NCBI RefSeq assembly: GCF_905475465.1
Contig: NC_062244.1
Coordinates: 2,678,501-2,742,500 of the forward strand
Source: Pieris napi
Lineage: Eukaryota; Arthropoda; Insecta; Lepidoptera; Pieridae
Reading direction: 5' to 3'
DNA: 64,000 nucleotides
In this document: positions 36,225-46,465 of the stretch, piece after piece
Numbering within the stretch: position 1 is the stretch's first letter
Layout of the letters: every line of letters begins with the position of its first letter
Notes under the pieces: model-generated
Seen by the model: the letters and a program-made list of their open reading frames with translations, nothing else
The model's database searches: none
Told to the model about the DNA's origin: nothing
Program-made: the position numbers and the translations under genes

Positions 36225-36365
36225 TCTTATTCTTCGCCCGCTCTCGCCCCTTGACTTGCGAACTGGTAGTAATGTAAATTTAGAATCAATTAAACGTCTT
36301 TTCTGTTGACGTTCATAAGTGTACTTGGTTACCTATATTAATAATGTTATTTTGAGTTTGAGTTA
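36225..36365 (+). repeat. Short non-LTR 3' tail fragment
   Basis: CTTGACTTGCGAACTGG, TTGACGTTCATAAGTGTACT, TTGGTTACCTATATTAATAA: the last third of the tail at 18566-18890. Confidence 0.6.
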
Positions 36366-36689
36366 TATTATATCCAATGAGAATTAGCTGCCATGTTGGA
36401 ATTGCTACGGAGAAATAGATTTTCTGAAATTTTCGTACCAAGTACAAAATTATAGTAAGTTAACTAATAAGGTATTATATTATATATTAGGTGTAACATA
36501 TATAAGTTTTACCAAATGTAATCTTTAATGTTCCAGTTGCCTTATTGTTTAAAAAACTAATAAAAAAATAATCACAATTAAACGTTCTACGTATAACAAT
36601 GTCACGCTCCTAGTCCATATTACTATGTATTAGTAATAACTACCGGTAATAAAACCGTCTCGTCTCCATCTATGGACGTATATTAATAA

Positions 36690-36890
36690 TTGATTGACCT
36701 GACCGGCGCGAGCGCAGCGTGCGCACACGAGTTTTTGCGGCCCGAGGCGCTTCAGAGAAATGAAAGCCGAAGCAACCTGCCACCGCTTCCGCCACACACG
36801 GAACTAGTCTCCGAACGGATAAAATTTATTACTCAATTTCGTCTAAGATCCCGATATACAACGACCTTCACCGAGATGCTTATTTAATGA
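36690..36890 (+). other. GC- and CpG-rich island with a 65-codon ORF
   Basis: The start of this block (GACCGGCGCGAGCGCAGCGT, GCGGCCCGAGGCGCTTC) is far richer in GC and CpG than the rest of the window. It holds an ORF at 36690-36887 that I do not recognise, and there is no evident splice frame. It could be an alternative promoter or first exon, or a piece of foreign or mobile DNA. Confidence 0.3.
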
Positions 36891-37162
36891 AACGTATTTT
36901 ATATTTAATTTAATATTTCAATAAATATAATCCATATGGGTTGCCTAGCAAATTTCAGTCCAGAGTATGTTAAAGGTTAAAAAAAAGAAAAAGAAATCAA
37001 CATAGTTAATAATACATGAATGTCACCGAGAAATTCAATCGTTTCTTCGGTTCTGCCATATAACACTGTAATGGCACTATAAGCGTCTTGACTAAATGAT
37101 GAGGAAGAGGATGACCAGGGATTATTTATGTTCAGTTGAGCTGAATATGCAAAGCTTTTTTT

Positions 37163-37245
37163 TATACCAATTCATAAAAGGCCGGAAACGCACTTGCGAG
37201 CCCTCTGGCAATGTTAGTGTCGGGTTTGTCTCCTGTTACATAAAA
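37163..37245 (+). repeat. GGCCGGCAACGCAC-family fragment
   Basis: AAAAGGCCGGAAACGCACTT, GCGAGCCCTCTGGCAATG, then CTCCTGTTACATAAAAA; the core between is deleted. Confidence 0.6.
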
Positions 37246-37367
37246 AAAAGACATTAAGGCGAAACAAAAGGGCGCGGGGGCAGGCAGGCTAAAAAAAAAC
37301 AAGCAAGAATTACGAATTAATGGGAGTTTTCAAAATACAAAAAAAATAATAATTAATGGACATTATT

Positions 37368-37472
37368 TCTATGTGCGCATTTAACGGAAAGCTGATCACC
37401 TATTTGCCTATTAGATTGACAAATGATAATGAAAAGATACAGGAATCTAAAAAGGTTGTAGCGCCACTGATT
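37368..37472 (+). mobile_element. Internally deleted SINE copy, sense
   Basis: Starts inside the body (CTATGTGCGCATTTAACG), jumps to AGCTGATCACCTATTTGCCT and ends AAGGTTGTAGCGCCACTGA. The tRNA head is absent. Confidence 0.85.
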
Positions 37473-37899
37473 TGTTATTATATTTGTTTATTTATAATTC
37501 TAGGTCTGTATTAAGTGTTCTTGTTAAACAAATAACTAGAGAAAATATAGTTTCAATGTCCTAGAATTTAATCCGGCACCTTCAGGCAGGTGCCTTGAAA
37601 CCAATACCTGTCCTCTTTACTCATATTAAATTACTCTTTTCAGGTCACCGGCTGCGGTTGAGCCCTAGGCGCCGCGAGTAACAGACTATGTAAGTTGATT
37701 AAGAAATACATGACATATCAAACACACGGAACACACATTCAGAACTTCCAACTCCAGATATAATTGATTCATGAAGTATATGCTCTGCTTTGGTAGTCAC
37801 GGTTGTAAGGTACGAGATAATGTTCTGTTTTTAATATATATACATATTAATAAAGTTGTGATGTAAAACCAATAGAAACGAATATATTCGCCTTTTATT

Positions 37900-38185
37900 T
37901 TTTAAAGGCCGGCAACGCACTCGTGAGGCCTTTGTCGTTGAGAGTGTTCCATGGCGGTATCACTTAACAACATAACCTCCTGTCCGTTTGCCACCTGTTC
38001 ATGTATAAAAAAATAGATTTTTCATGACTAAATTCTAAAGCACCGCGTACAAACAAAAGCTACTCAAAACTTGAATAAATCGAAGGCCGGCAACGCTTCC
38101 ACTAAAAATGACTGCAGATGGACGATGACTGCCCTTTTTGGGCGTCCAATAGGCTCGTTTGCCCTATTATTCTATTAAAAAAACT
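37900..38185 (+). repeat. GGCCGGCAACGCAC-family fragments
   Basis: The first (37900-38010) is AAAGGCCGGCAACGCACTCG to CACTTAACAACATAACCTCC and CCGTTTGCCACCTGTT. A second scrap at 38080-38180 has GAAGGCCGGCAACGCTTCC and GCTCGTTTGCCC. Confidence 0.55.
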
Positions 38186-38956
38186 AAATTATTATTAACC
38201 TATTAACGTAATATTTAATTAACTAAATACTTATTTAATTATTTGGCATTATTTAATGCAAGAGTAATAATATATTTCTTTAATAAATAAAAAACTGTAC
38301 TTGATCTTGTTAAATTAATGCGTGATTATTTATTCATCAGTTATCATCACGTTCACAGATTATGAAAAGACAATCAAAGATTTCTGAATACAGTTTTGGT
38401 ACGATTTCAAAATATCGTTTGAAATTCGAATTTGTTCGCGATCGTGACAGCTGGGTGTGAAATTTTGGGATGTGTAAATTGTCAGTGAAATCACTGACGA
38501 AATGACGTTTCATAAACTTTGATGTGGATCAGGTATTTCGTGATAATGATTGTATTATAAAAATACTGTATAATAGAAAGCAATCAGTATACATAAAATA
38601 CGAAGAATTTTGTAATGTACCTCGTATTAGATCTTGGGTCTTGGCCGGATTATACGGAGAAACCTTGTAAAACCTTGTCTCATACAAATCGATTTTGGGG
38701 TCTCAGATTCAGATTCGAGACTTAGCGCTAAGCGTAACTCCCTAATGTCAAGTTGTATTGCATTTTGACATCCAGGAGTCATGGTAGGTCTCGTTTCTGA
38801 ATCTAACCCTAAAACATCCGATTCACACTAATTTTTTTTCTTCAGCCTCCATTACTTTATCGCAGTTGCCTTAGGGTGATACAGTGTTTGTCACCAAAGT
38901 ACTTGGACAAAACATAATTTACAAGTAAACAATCTATAGCCGTATAAAAAAAATTA

Positions 38957-39203
38957 GTGGCGCTACGACCTTTTTTTTAGGTCTGGACCTCAGATTTCTG
39001 AATCTGTTTCATGATCATTTGTCAATCTATTAGGCAAGTAGGTGATCAGCCTCCTGTGCCTGACAAACGCCGTCGACTTTTTGGGTCTAAGGCAACATTT
39101 CCTTTACCGTTAGAGCGAATGTAATTGTGCACATAGGAAGAAAGTCCATTGGTGTACAGCCGGGGATCGAACCTACGACCTCAGGTATGAGAATCGCACG
39201 CTA
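38957..39203 (-). mobile_element. tRNA-derived SINE, antisense, head truncated
   Basis: From GTGGCGCTACGACC to GAGAATCGCACGCT. The last part of the head, including the A box, is missing, but the B box is intact (GGTTCGATCCCCGG on the minus strand). Confidence 0.9.
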
Positions 39204-40098
39204 ATAGTCTGTATATATATTTAAAAAAGAACCGGGGTTCGACATAGTAAAGATTGCTCAACTACTAGGCCATAATCATCTTTTAAATGTACCTACTGTA
39301 ATCAATTAATAAAAATATTGTCATTAAAATTTTAATATTGCTCATTATCAAAGTTACGCAAAAGTTTACCATTAGGTAATAATATAGGTCACAATTTTCT
39401 TTATTAACGCAACAAAAAAATATTACAAAACAATGGAGAAAAAATAACATTTTAATTATGGACGCTCCTTTAAATCTCCATAGATTGACAATGACACACG
39501 GATTACGTTGGACATAAACAAAAGAGTTCACACACTGACGTTTGACTTACCATAGTTATTGTTTGAGATGAAATCGGCTTTCTGTCCCACACTTTCATTA
39601 AGTAAACAATAAAAAGTTTTCTAGTTTATCAGATTTCTAAGTTCAAATATTTGCGCGATTAGTTTGATAATATGTAATTAAATAAGAGTAGGTCGCATGG
39701 TTTGAATTTTTATCTAGGTATTATGTCATTTAAATAGTTATCTCTATCATAATTGGGATTCTCTCATCTGTATGACAATTACAAAACAATAAAATACCTC
39801 TTTTGTTTTTTTGGAAGTCGGTTAAAAGGTGAAGTTTTGTAACTATTACTTCAGAATAGTAGTTTTATAAATAAGCCTTCCGTATTATCGTAATAATAAA
39901 TTTCCGCAATTGTTTTTATTCATATGGTAACATTTAAGACAGAGAATGCATTCTAATCTCCTGAAAATGACTCAGAATATTACTTCTAAAATATATTTAT
40001 TATATATCTTATATATGTTTATTAGTAATCATAACAATCAAACAGTATTCACAATTTTCTTAACCTACATAGTATTAATAAAATGAATCAAAAGAAAA
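39204..40098. other. AT-rich stretch, nothing recognised
   Basis: An 82-codon ORF at 39283-39531 (minus) is cysteine- and phenylalanine-rich and looks random. No repeat ends seen. Confidence 0.35.
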
Positions 40099-40228
40099 TT
40101 AAAACAAATTTAAAAAGTTTGGTACATGTGGCAGTGTACCTTTAACGCTGGCAGCATTTCCTCGCTGTATTGCGATACTTATTCGTTGAGCGAGGAAAGC
40201 ACCAGCTCTGGGGTCACCGGTACTATCT
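40099..40228 (-). pseudogene. C-terminal tail of a non-LTR retrotransposon ORF2
   Basis: The minus strand reads, in one frame to a TAA at 40101-40099, DSTGDPRAGAFLAQRISIAI, then QRGNAASVKGTLPHV and a short end. The 'GDPRAG...LAQRIS.AIQRGNAASV.GTLP' string is a tail I recall from lepidopteran LINE ORF2 proteins. Upstream of DSTG the frame loses resemblance, so it is a 5'-truncated insertion. Confidence 0.65.
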
Positions 40229-40487
40229 AAAAGAAAATCAAGTTTTCCTAACCTATACAACTCTGTAATTATACATATAGCTGCTTGTTATGTTATTAGT
40301 TATAAGATCTAGGTTTATATATATATTTTTAACGTATTTTTAATTGTAGAATTATCGGAGTAGGTATTATTGAGTAGTTCTATCGTATTAGTAGTAAATG
40401 TTAAGATATAATAATTACGTGGGAAATAAATAAATATTGGTCCAACTGCAACGTGATTAAACGTTTAAAAAACTAAAAAATAAATTA

Positions 40488-40753
40488 GTGGCGCTACAAC
40501 CTCTTTAGGTCTGGGCCTCAGATTTTTGAATCTGTTTCATGATCATTTTTCAATCTAATAGGAAAGTAGGTGATCAGCCTCCAGTGCCTGACACACACAG
40601 ACTTTTTGGGTCTAAGACATGTCGGTTTCCTCACGATGTTTTCCTTCACCGTTCGAGCGAATGTTAAATGCGCACATAGAAAGAAAGTCAATTGGTGCAC
40701 AGCCGGGGATCGTACCTACGACCTCAGGGATGAGAGTCAGGCCAACACTGCTC
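40488..40753 (-). mobile_element. tRNA-derived SINE, antisense copy
   Basis: Complete tail (GTGGCGCTACAACC) and body. The B box has one change (GGTACGATCCC on the minus strand), and the head between GAGAGTC and GGCCAACACTG has lost about 18 bp. Confidence 0.92.
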
Positions 40754-40990
40754 CCTTGATTTTGAGTTTATAATATGGAAAACATTAACTAAAGAATTCC
40801 AGTTTGATGTTAATTTTAACAAAAAACAAAAACCGTTTTACATATACTCGAAGGTTTACCACACGCATTCGTATAGTGCGTTGTCATTTCGCGGTCAATC
40901 TAAATAAAATATATATTTATCCGAATAGTACTTATGTAAAAAAATAATATACTATGGACTGAATATTTGCGGTATTCATGTATAGCGTAA

Positions 40991-41617
40991 AGGTGGGAAC
41001 TGACCAAAGTTACGAGGTGTAATGTATCATTCGTATCGAGCGTGTTACGCATCGAGCATGTTTCGCTGTGTTCTAAAATCGGCGTAACATGCTCGTCAAA
41101 ACTCTGTGCTCCGCTTTCGCCGCCAGTGTTCACGAGATGTGATAGTGATAATGTTGATATCTTTCATTCTATTTAATTATTGTTTCATCCAAATTAAGAA
41201 TAAGAAAAAATATTACTGGACATAAAACTTATTTAAAAACACAGGCGTATGAAGTGGTTTGTTATTGATTGCATATTAAAAACCAAATGATTACTGGACA
41301 GTATAAAAACTTTGTACGCAAGTCATTTTGAAGAACTGTTGAATTTAATTGGACCAAAAGTACTTAAAAAAGACACAACTTATAGAAAATCATAATCATG
41401 ATCACTCGCGACGTGCGACGCGTAATTACTGAACCGCGTAACAGTCAAAGGATTCGCCAAAAAACCGACAGCCGGGTGGAGCACTCAAAGCGAGCAACGA
41501 GCGGCTCGTTGCTCGCTGGTTTCCCCGTAACACGACGTACTGACTGCACGAATGCTCGCTGTGTAACAGTACATTACATGTTACATTACACCTCGTAACG
41601 TTGGTCAGTTCCCACCT
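40991..41617 (+). mobile_element. PIF/Harbinger deletion derivative, copy 1
   Basis: Terminal inverted repeats begin AGGTGGGAACTGACCAAAGT and pair with the complement at the right end (GTTGGTCAGTTCCCACCT). The left flank is TAA and the right flank TTA, both allowed Harbinger targets. The internal sequence is the same element as copy 2 but with its own deletions. It keeps a transposase scrap reading ELLNLIGPKVLKKDTTY, which copy 2 has lost. Contains a 29-bp perfect palindrome at 41489-41517. Confidence 0.85.
41489..41517. repeat. Perfect 29-bp palindrome inside Harbinger copy 1
   Basis: Fourteen-base arms AGCGAGCAACGAGC and GCTCGTTGCTCGCT around a single G. The same 29 bases recur in copy 2 at 42222-42250. 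Confidence 0.95.
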
Positions 41618-41766
41618 TTAAGGTGGGAACTGACCAAAGTTACAATGTGTAATGTAGCATTCGCATCGAGCGTGTAACGCATCGAGCATGTTACGCTGTG
41701 TATTAAAATCGGCGTAACATGCTCGTCAAACGTCTGTGCTCCGCTTTCGCCGCCAGTGTTCACGAG

Positions 41767-42090
41767 ATGGCCGACAGCGAGGACGCGTTGGTATCTTTGA
41801 TTCTACTTAATTATTGTTTCATACAAATTAAGAAGAAGAAAAAACGTTACTGGAGACCAAACTTATTTAAAAACAGAGGCTTATGTGGTGGTTTGTCATT
41901 GATAGCAACTTTGAAAAACCAAATGATTACTGGACAGTATAAAAACTTTGTACGCATGTCTCCGATCGCTTTTGAAGAACTGTTGAATTTATTTGCTCTG
42001 GATGAGCTGGGTTCCACAACACTTCCTCTTTTCTTCCATTTTATAGAAAAATACAGAAATTTTTCTTTGTTCCACTCCATGTTTGATTGA
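41767..42090 (+). pseudogene. Truncated PIF/Harbinger transposase N-terminus
   Basis: The likely start is the ATG at 41767 (MADSEDALVSLILLNYC); an upstream in-frame ATG at 41719 lies close to the terminal repeat. Family-like blocks are KRYWRPNLFKNRGLCGG and QYKNFVRMSPIAFEELLNL, matching the 'W.r......G....L...' and 'F.NF.RMS...F..LL.L' N-terminal pattern of Harbinger transposases. After LLNL the frame leaves the family (FALDELGSTTLPLFF) and stops, marking a deletion joint; the catalytic DDE part is absent. Copy 1 keeps a few more family residues past the same point. Confidence 0.75.
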
Positions 42091-42221
42091 TTGATCGATT
42101 GACGTGTAATTACTTGCGACGCGCGTGCGCTCGGGACGACTTTTGACAAAGAGCGTACTGACCGAACCGCGTAACACTCAAAGGATTCGCCAAAAAACCG
42201 ACTGCCGGGTGGAGCACTCAA

Positions 42222-42250
42222 AGCGAGCAACGAGCGGCTCGTTGCTCGCT
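42222..42250. repeat. Perfect 29-bp palindrome inside Harbinger copy 2
   Basis: Identical to 41489-41517. Its conservation in both deletion derivatives may mean it is a subterminal element of the parent transposon. Confidence 0.95.
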
Positions 42251-43019
42251 GGTTTCCCCGTAACACGACGTACTGACTGCACGAATGCTCGCTGTGTAAC
42301 ATTACATTACATGTTACATTACACCTCGTAACGTTGGTCAGTTCCCACCTTTAGACGTTAAATATTATCTATATGGGGTCTTATATATACGAGCCTATTA
42401 ATATTAATAATTTAGCCTTGAAGTGATGCAATAACAGATAATGAGTAATTTCTATGCAATAAATTGTGTCATTGTTTTGCCTTTACATCCCCATAAATAT
42501 ATTCTTTTGTGTATGTTACTACTCGTAATTTGGAACAAACCTGCGATTCATCTAGGTAAAAGGTTTTCTATCAAAATATATTTCATTTCTAATGTAATAA
42601 AAAATACTCTTAGAATTTAAAATTTGTTTCAAACTAGTTTTGATTAAAAGATGCTGTTTTCTTTTTGTTTCTATGACCGAATGACATGTTAACACTATGT
42701 TACGAGAAATTATAATGTGTTGTAATTTAAATAAATTCAAGAAATAAGTTTTAGTCTAAATTTAAGCTGGTCATTATTTTTAATTGGATTTGGTGATTTT
42801 TCAATCTTCCTTATATTCATGTTACTTTCGATTTAATAATTTAGCTAATTACGTAAGCTTCCTCAAATAATTGTGACTCTTACATAACACTTATAATTTA
42901 TATTACGTTAAATAACTTATTAATACGTTAAACATATACTACAAACCATTGTAAAGTTTTAATAGATACTAAATTAATTTTTAGTTTCTGAAAAACATGA
43001 CGGACGAAGTTTAGTTAAA

Positions 43020-43252
43020 TAGTGGACCTCAGATTTCTGTATTTGTTTTGAGTTCATTTGTTTTTTCTAATAGGCAAGTAGGAGATCAGCTTTCAGTCAC
43101 CACGCCGACTGTTTGGGTATAAAGTTTGACGGTTTCCTACGATGTTTGCTTTTACCCTACGAGCGGGTGTTAAATGCCCACAAAGACAGAAAGCCGGTCG
43201 AATCTACGTCCTCAGAGATGAGAGTCGCATGATGAAGCCACTAGACGCTGCT
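43020..43252 (-). mobile_element. Old SINE copy, antisense
   Basis: Diverged: GTGGACCTCAGATTTCTGTA, ATAGGCAAGTAGGAGATCAG, CGAGCGGGTGTTAAATGCCC, then GAGATGAGAGTCGCATG. A and B boxes are broken. Confidence 0.8.
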
Positions 43253-43307
43253 ATATGTTTTTGATGATTAAACACTTGCGTTTAGTTCTATTTTCATGTT
43301 ACGTTAA

Positions 43308-43546
43308 GGGTCTGTTTCATAATCTATGGATAAAGTACCAAAATCTATGCAACACATAAATTATTTGGAAGATAAATTGTGCTATTTGACACTTCATCGG
43401 ACTCATAACTTATGATGGACTTTATGTGACGAATAGCGCTATCTGACAGTCGTGAAACGCAACAATACTGTTTTTCCTACCAATAAGTAATAAATAGCTA
43501 ATTTGGAACTTATGTAGAATTTATCCGTACATTGTGAAACAGACCC
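43308..43546. mobile_element. Harbinger-type MITE, 239 bp, TAA target duplication
   Basis: Ends are GGGTCTGTTTCATAATCTAT and the complement of GGGTCTGTTTCACAATGTAC, giving 27-bp terminal repeats with about three mismatches. A TAA triplet flanks each side (43305-43307 and 43547-43549). No ORF. Confidence 0.85.
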
Positions 43547-43549
43547 TAA

Positions 43550-44082
43550 AGAGTCTATATAATCTGTGCTTGTAACTGTCAATTTAGCAAGCATCTAATA
43601 GATTACCTTATTGAATGCACGGAACATGTAAAATTATTACTAAACCAATTACTTCCCACGATATCTTAAACAAATGCTCATTCAATACTCATTATGCATA
43701 CCGCTTCCTGAATACCATTCCTGTAATACAATCTCACGGGGTCATGTCGGCATCCCTCTTGCAATGCGTAAAATATCATAAGAGCATTATGTAATGCCTT
43801 AAAACGTTACCGCATTACGCTTTGTGGGAACGGACCACGGACCACACAGTTGGCGGGAATTTGCTTACACTTTGACAGGTGACATTTCCTGTATCACAGC
43901 CATCAGTGTAATACATCATAGGCTATAGAATGTTATGACAGACCATAGATCCATTTAATGTGAATCGAATTCGATTTTCGAAGTGAATGCCTTTCCGGTT
44001 AATGCATTTACACAGATTTCTAATTGTCACAGATTAAAAAACTAATATCTTTGTGTATGAACTCAATAAGGAGTTATACTGC
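43550..44082. other. No gene seen
   Basis: Moderate base composition, no ORF, no repeat ends; TCACAGATTAAAAAACTAAT borders the SINE that follows. Confidence 0.35.
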
Positions 44083-44319
44083 GAGCAGTGTTGGCCCATT
44101 GTGGCTTCATTCTCTCATCTCTGAGGTCGTAGGCTCGATCCCCGACTGTGCACCAACGGACTTTCTTTCTAAGTACATACTTAACATTCGTTCAACCGGG
44201 AATATCGTTAGGAAACCGGACCCAAAAAGTCTGTACTTCCCTATTAGATTGACAAATGATTCATGACAGATACAACAATCTGAGGGTCAGACCTTAAAAT
44301 GTTGTAGCGCCATTGATTA
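44083..44319 (+). mobile_element. tRNA-derived SINE, sense copy
   Basis: GAGCAGTGTTGGCCCATTGT (A box disrupted), B box GGCTCGATCCCCG with one change, then CTTTCTTTCTAAGTACATAC and a shortened body to GTTGTAGCGCCATTGATTAA. Confidence 0.88.
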
Positions 44320-44662
44320 ATTTATATTTAACTATATATAAGGACGTGCTTAAAGGTTTACTTAGATAATATTAACTACTAACAATGTAAGTTTTAGTTC
44401 CCAAATAGTAAACAGTTCAACAGTGTTGCTATTATATAAACCCATTAATACACCGTTGCACTTAATTACTGGTGCAAATGTACCGGCGGTATACATTTCA
44501 CAGTAATTTATGTTCGCTCCTCAGTACAGGACCTCGTAAATAATGGTAACAGAAGCCTGCGTGCCGTGGGAGAGGCGCGATCCCACGCATCTTCTTATAC
44601 CCTAGTACCTTTGGTGAAATTTATATTTTAATTGCAAGTTTCTATGCTATTAATTTGTTTTT

Positions 44663-45040
44663 GAAGTTATACTTCTTTAGGCGCGTTATGAAAAATTGAT
44701 GAGAGTGATATTTTACGATGCGCGCGCACCGTGACACAAAATTAACAGAATGAAATTGCCCACGGAAGATGCTACGGTATTGCACATAATTGAAAAACAA
44801 CATTCGAATAATAATAGAATTTATGTTACACTTAATGTTAGAGAATAATAATAAATAATTATTTATTTAATTTTTCAAATGTAAACTGAACTTTATTGAC
44901 TATAATGACTCCTTTTCCAGTCTTTGATTATTTAATTGTAATTAATTATTTGCATGCAAACAAAAACTATTTTTAATAATGCCAAAGAAGTATAACTTCT
45001 TACGCGCGTACATAATTAGGTACACGCACCCTTTTTTTTA
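44663..45040 (+). mobile_element. GAAGTTATACTTC-family element, subtype B, complete
   Basis: The left end is GAAGTTATACTTCTTTAGGC, then GCGTTATG and the CG-rich block GATGCGCGCGCACCGTGACA. The middle includes TTGACTATAATGACTCCTTT and TAATTATTTGCATGCAA. The right end is GCCAAAGAAGTATAACTTCT, then TACGCGCGTACATAATTAGG, GTACACGCACCC and poly-T. The two ends are inverted over about 20 bp. Confidence 0.85.
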
Positions 45041-45442
45041 ATCAACGGCTCTTTTGCCGTTTCAAAGCTTTGAATTTAAATGGAACTTATCTTAACTTTA
45101 TTCAATAAGTAACAATATCAAGTTTTCCAAAAATGGAAGAGGAAAGTTAAAGTTGTGCTGATTGAAATAATCAAATTATTACTTTTACATTTATTTCTGA
45201 TGATTGAAAAATCCAAAATAACTTTAAAATATAATCTTAAACTAAGCTGTGCTGTATATCAATAATGAAAATATCAGAAAAGTCATCATAGTATGTAACT
45301 ATACTAAATAATTGTTAGGTTAAAAGTATCAGTATTAATAAATAATTTATTAAGTAAATAGTCACACATAAACACAAACATAATTATTATACATTTGGTT
45401 TTGAAAATTTTATAAAACCAGTTAAAAATAAAATAAATAAAT
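45041..45442. other. AT-rich stretch, nothing recognised
   Basis: No ORF or repeat edge found. Confidence 0.35.
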
Positions 45443-45690
45443 CAGTTAGGCTACAACCCGTTTAGTCTGGGATTTCTGTATCTGTTTCATGATAATTTAC
45501 CAATCTAATAGGCAAGTAGATGATCATCCTGTGCCTGATACACGCCGTCGACTTTTTGGGTCTAAGGCAAGCCGGTTTCCTCACTGTACGAGCGAGTGTT
45601 AAATGCGAAAGACATTGGTGCACAGCCGGGGAACTCACCTACGACCTCAGGGATGAGAGTCGCACGCTGAAGCCACTAAACCAATACTCT
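45443..45690 (-). mobile_element. tRNA-derived SINE, antisense copy
   Basis: All parts are present with small deletions. The B box is damaged (GGTGAGTTCCCC on the minus strand) and the A box reads TGGTTTAGTGG. Confidence 0.88.
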
Positions 45691-46269
45691 ATATAAAAAT
45701 TGTTGGTAACCTAAATATAAATAGTTACATCTATTGTTTGAGAACGTTTTATTAAATAGTTCGAAATTTAAAATATTAGTTCGTGTAACATTAAATCAAT
45801 CGTCGCAGCAATTAAGAGATTTCTAGAAAGTACTAGACTCATTTGCTGCGTATAACTCAGAAGTAATGATCTTAGCTTACAAGACATGATATACGTCTGA
45901 TTACAGTTTTATACAATATAATTAATTTGTGATACTGAATTCGTCTTTAGGCTTTTCTCTCAAAGTTCACAAAAGAGAGTACTTTACATGAATGACAATT
46001 TAGCGTATACAATAATTATAGCTAATAAGTAATATTATGTTGACTTAATTTTCTACAATACTAATGAATAGATTAAACTAAGGTAATGTTCATTAACAGT
46101 CTTAATGTTCTATAATGTTTTGACACTATGTTCGTGTGTCCTCATAACTAACGTTATTCTTATTTAAAAGTTTATTTTAATCTGTAGTTAACATTACAGA
46201 CAGGAAAAATCTGTTTTTGAATGTGTGACGAATGAAGTTAAAATCTATTAATTTGATCACAAAAATGAT
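45691..46269. other. AT-rich stretch, nothing recognised
   Basis: No feature seen. Confidence 0.35.
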
Positions 46270-46465
46270 ACACCATTAGAATGCTTTTTTAATGAGGTGA
46301 AAATGCGCTTACGCAGACCCACGCCATGGATGTCGAACTTGACGCGGAGACTGTGGGGCTGGGTCTACACATATAGCCCTCTGCGTTTCAGAGAGTAGTG
46401 AGAGCCTACCCACTAACAACACATCAGCCATACACACATCAACCGAAGGACACCATTAGAATGCT
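46270..46465 (-). mobile_element. Retroposed insert of 164 bp with 16-bp target duplication
   Basis: ACACCATTAGAATGCT occurs exactly at 46270-46285 and 46450-46465. The insert between starts with T5 and is richer in GC (GACTGTGGGGCTGGGTCTAC, CCTCTGCGTTTCAGAGAG). A T run at one end and a long exact duplication are hallmarks of LINE-driven retroposition, here with the poly(A) side to the left. The source of the insert is unknown. Confidence 0.75.

Larger units (their letters stand above)
41621..42350 (+). mobile_element. PIF/Harbinger deletion derivative, copy 2
   Basis: Begins AGGTGGGAACTGACCAAAGT directly after the TTA that ends copy 1 and stops at CCCACCT|TTA (42351-42353). The junction between copies reads CCCACCT-TTA-AGGTGGG, so the two share one target triplet. 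At 730 bp it is longer than copy 1 and holds a better transposase start. Confidence 0.9.

Noticed and set aside
41847..42302. 151-codon minus-strand ORF
   Set aside because: It is the shadow of the Harbinger copy 2 sequence, crosses the transposase fragment in reverse, and includes the palindrome region.
44663..44675. loxP-like recombinase site
   Set aside because: GAAGTTATACTTC resembles part of a loxP arm, but the 8-bp spacer layout is absent and the motif is just the end of a dispersed repeat. Similarity is coincidental.
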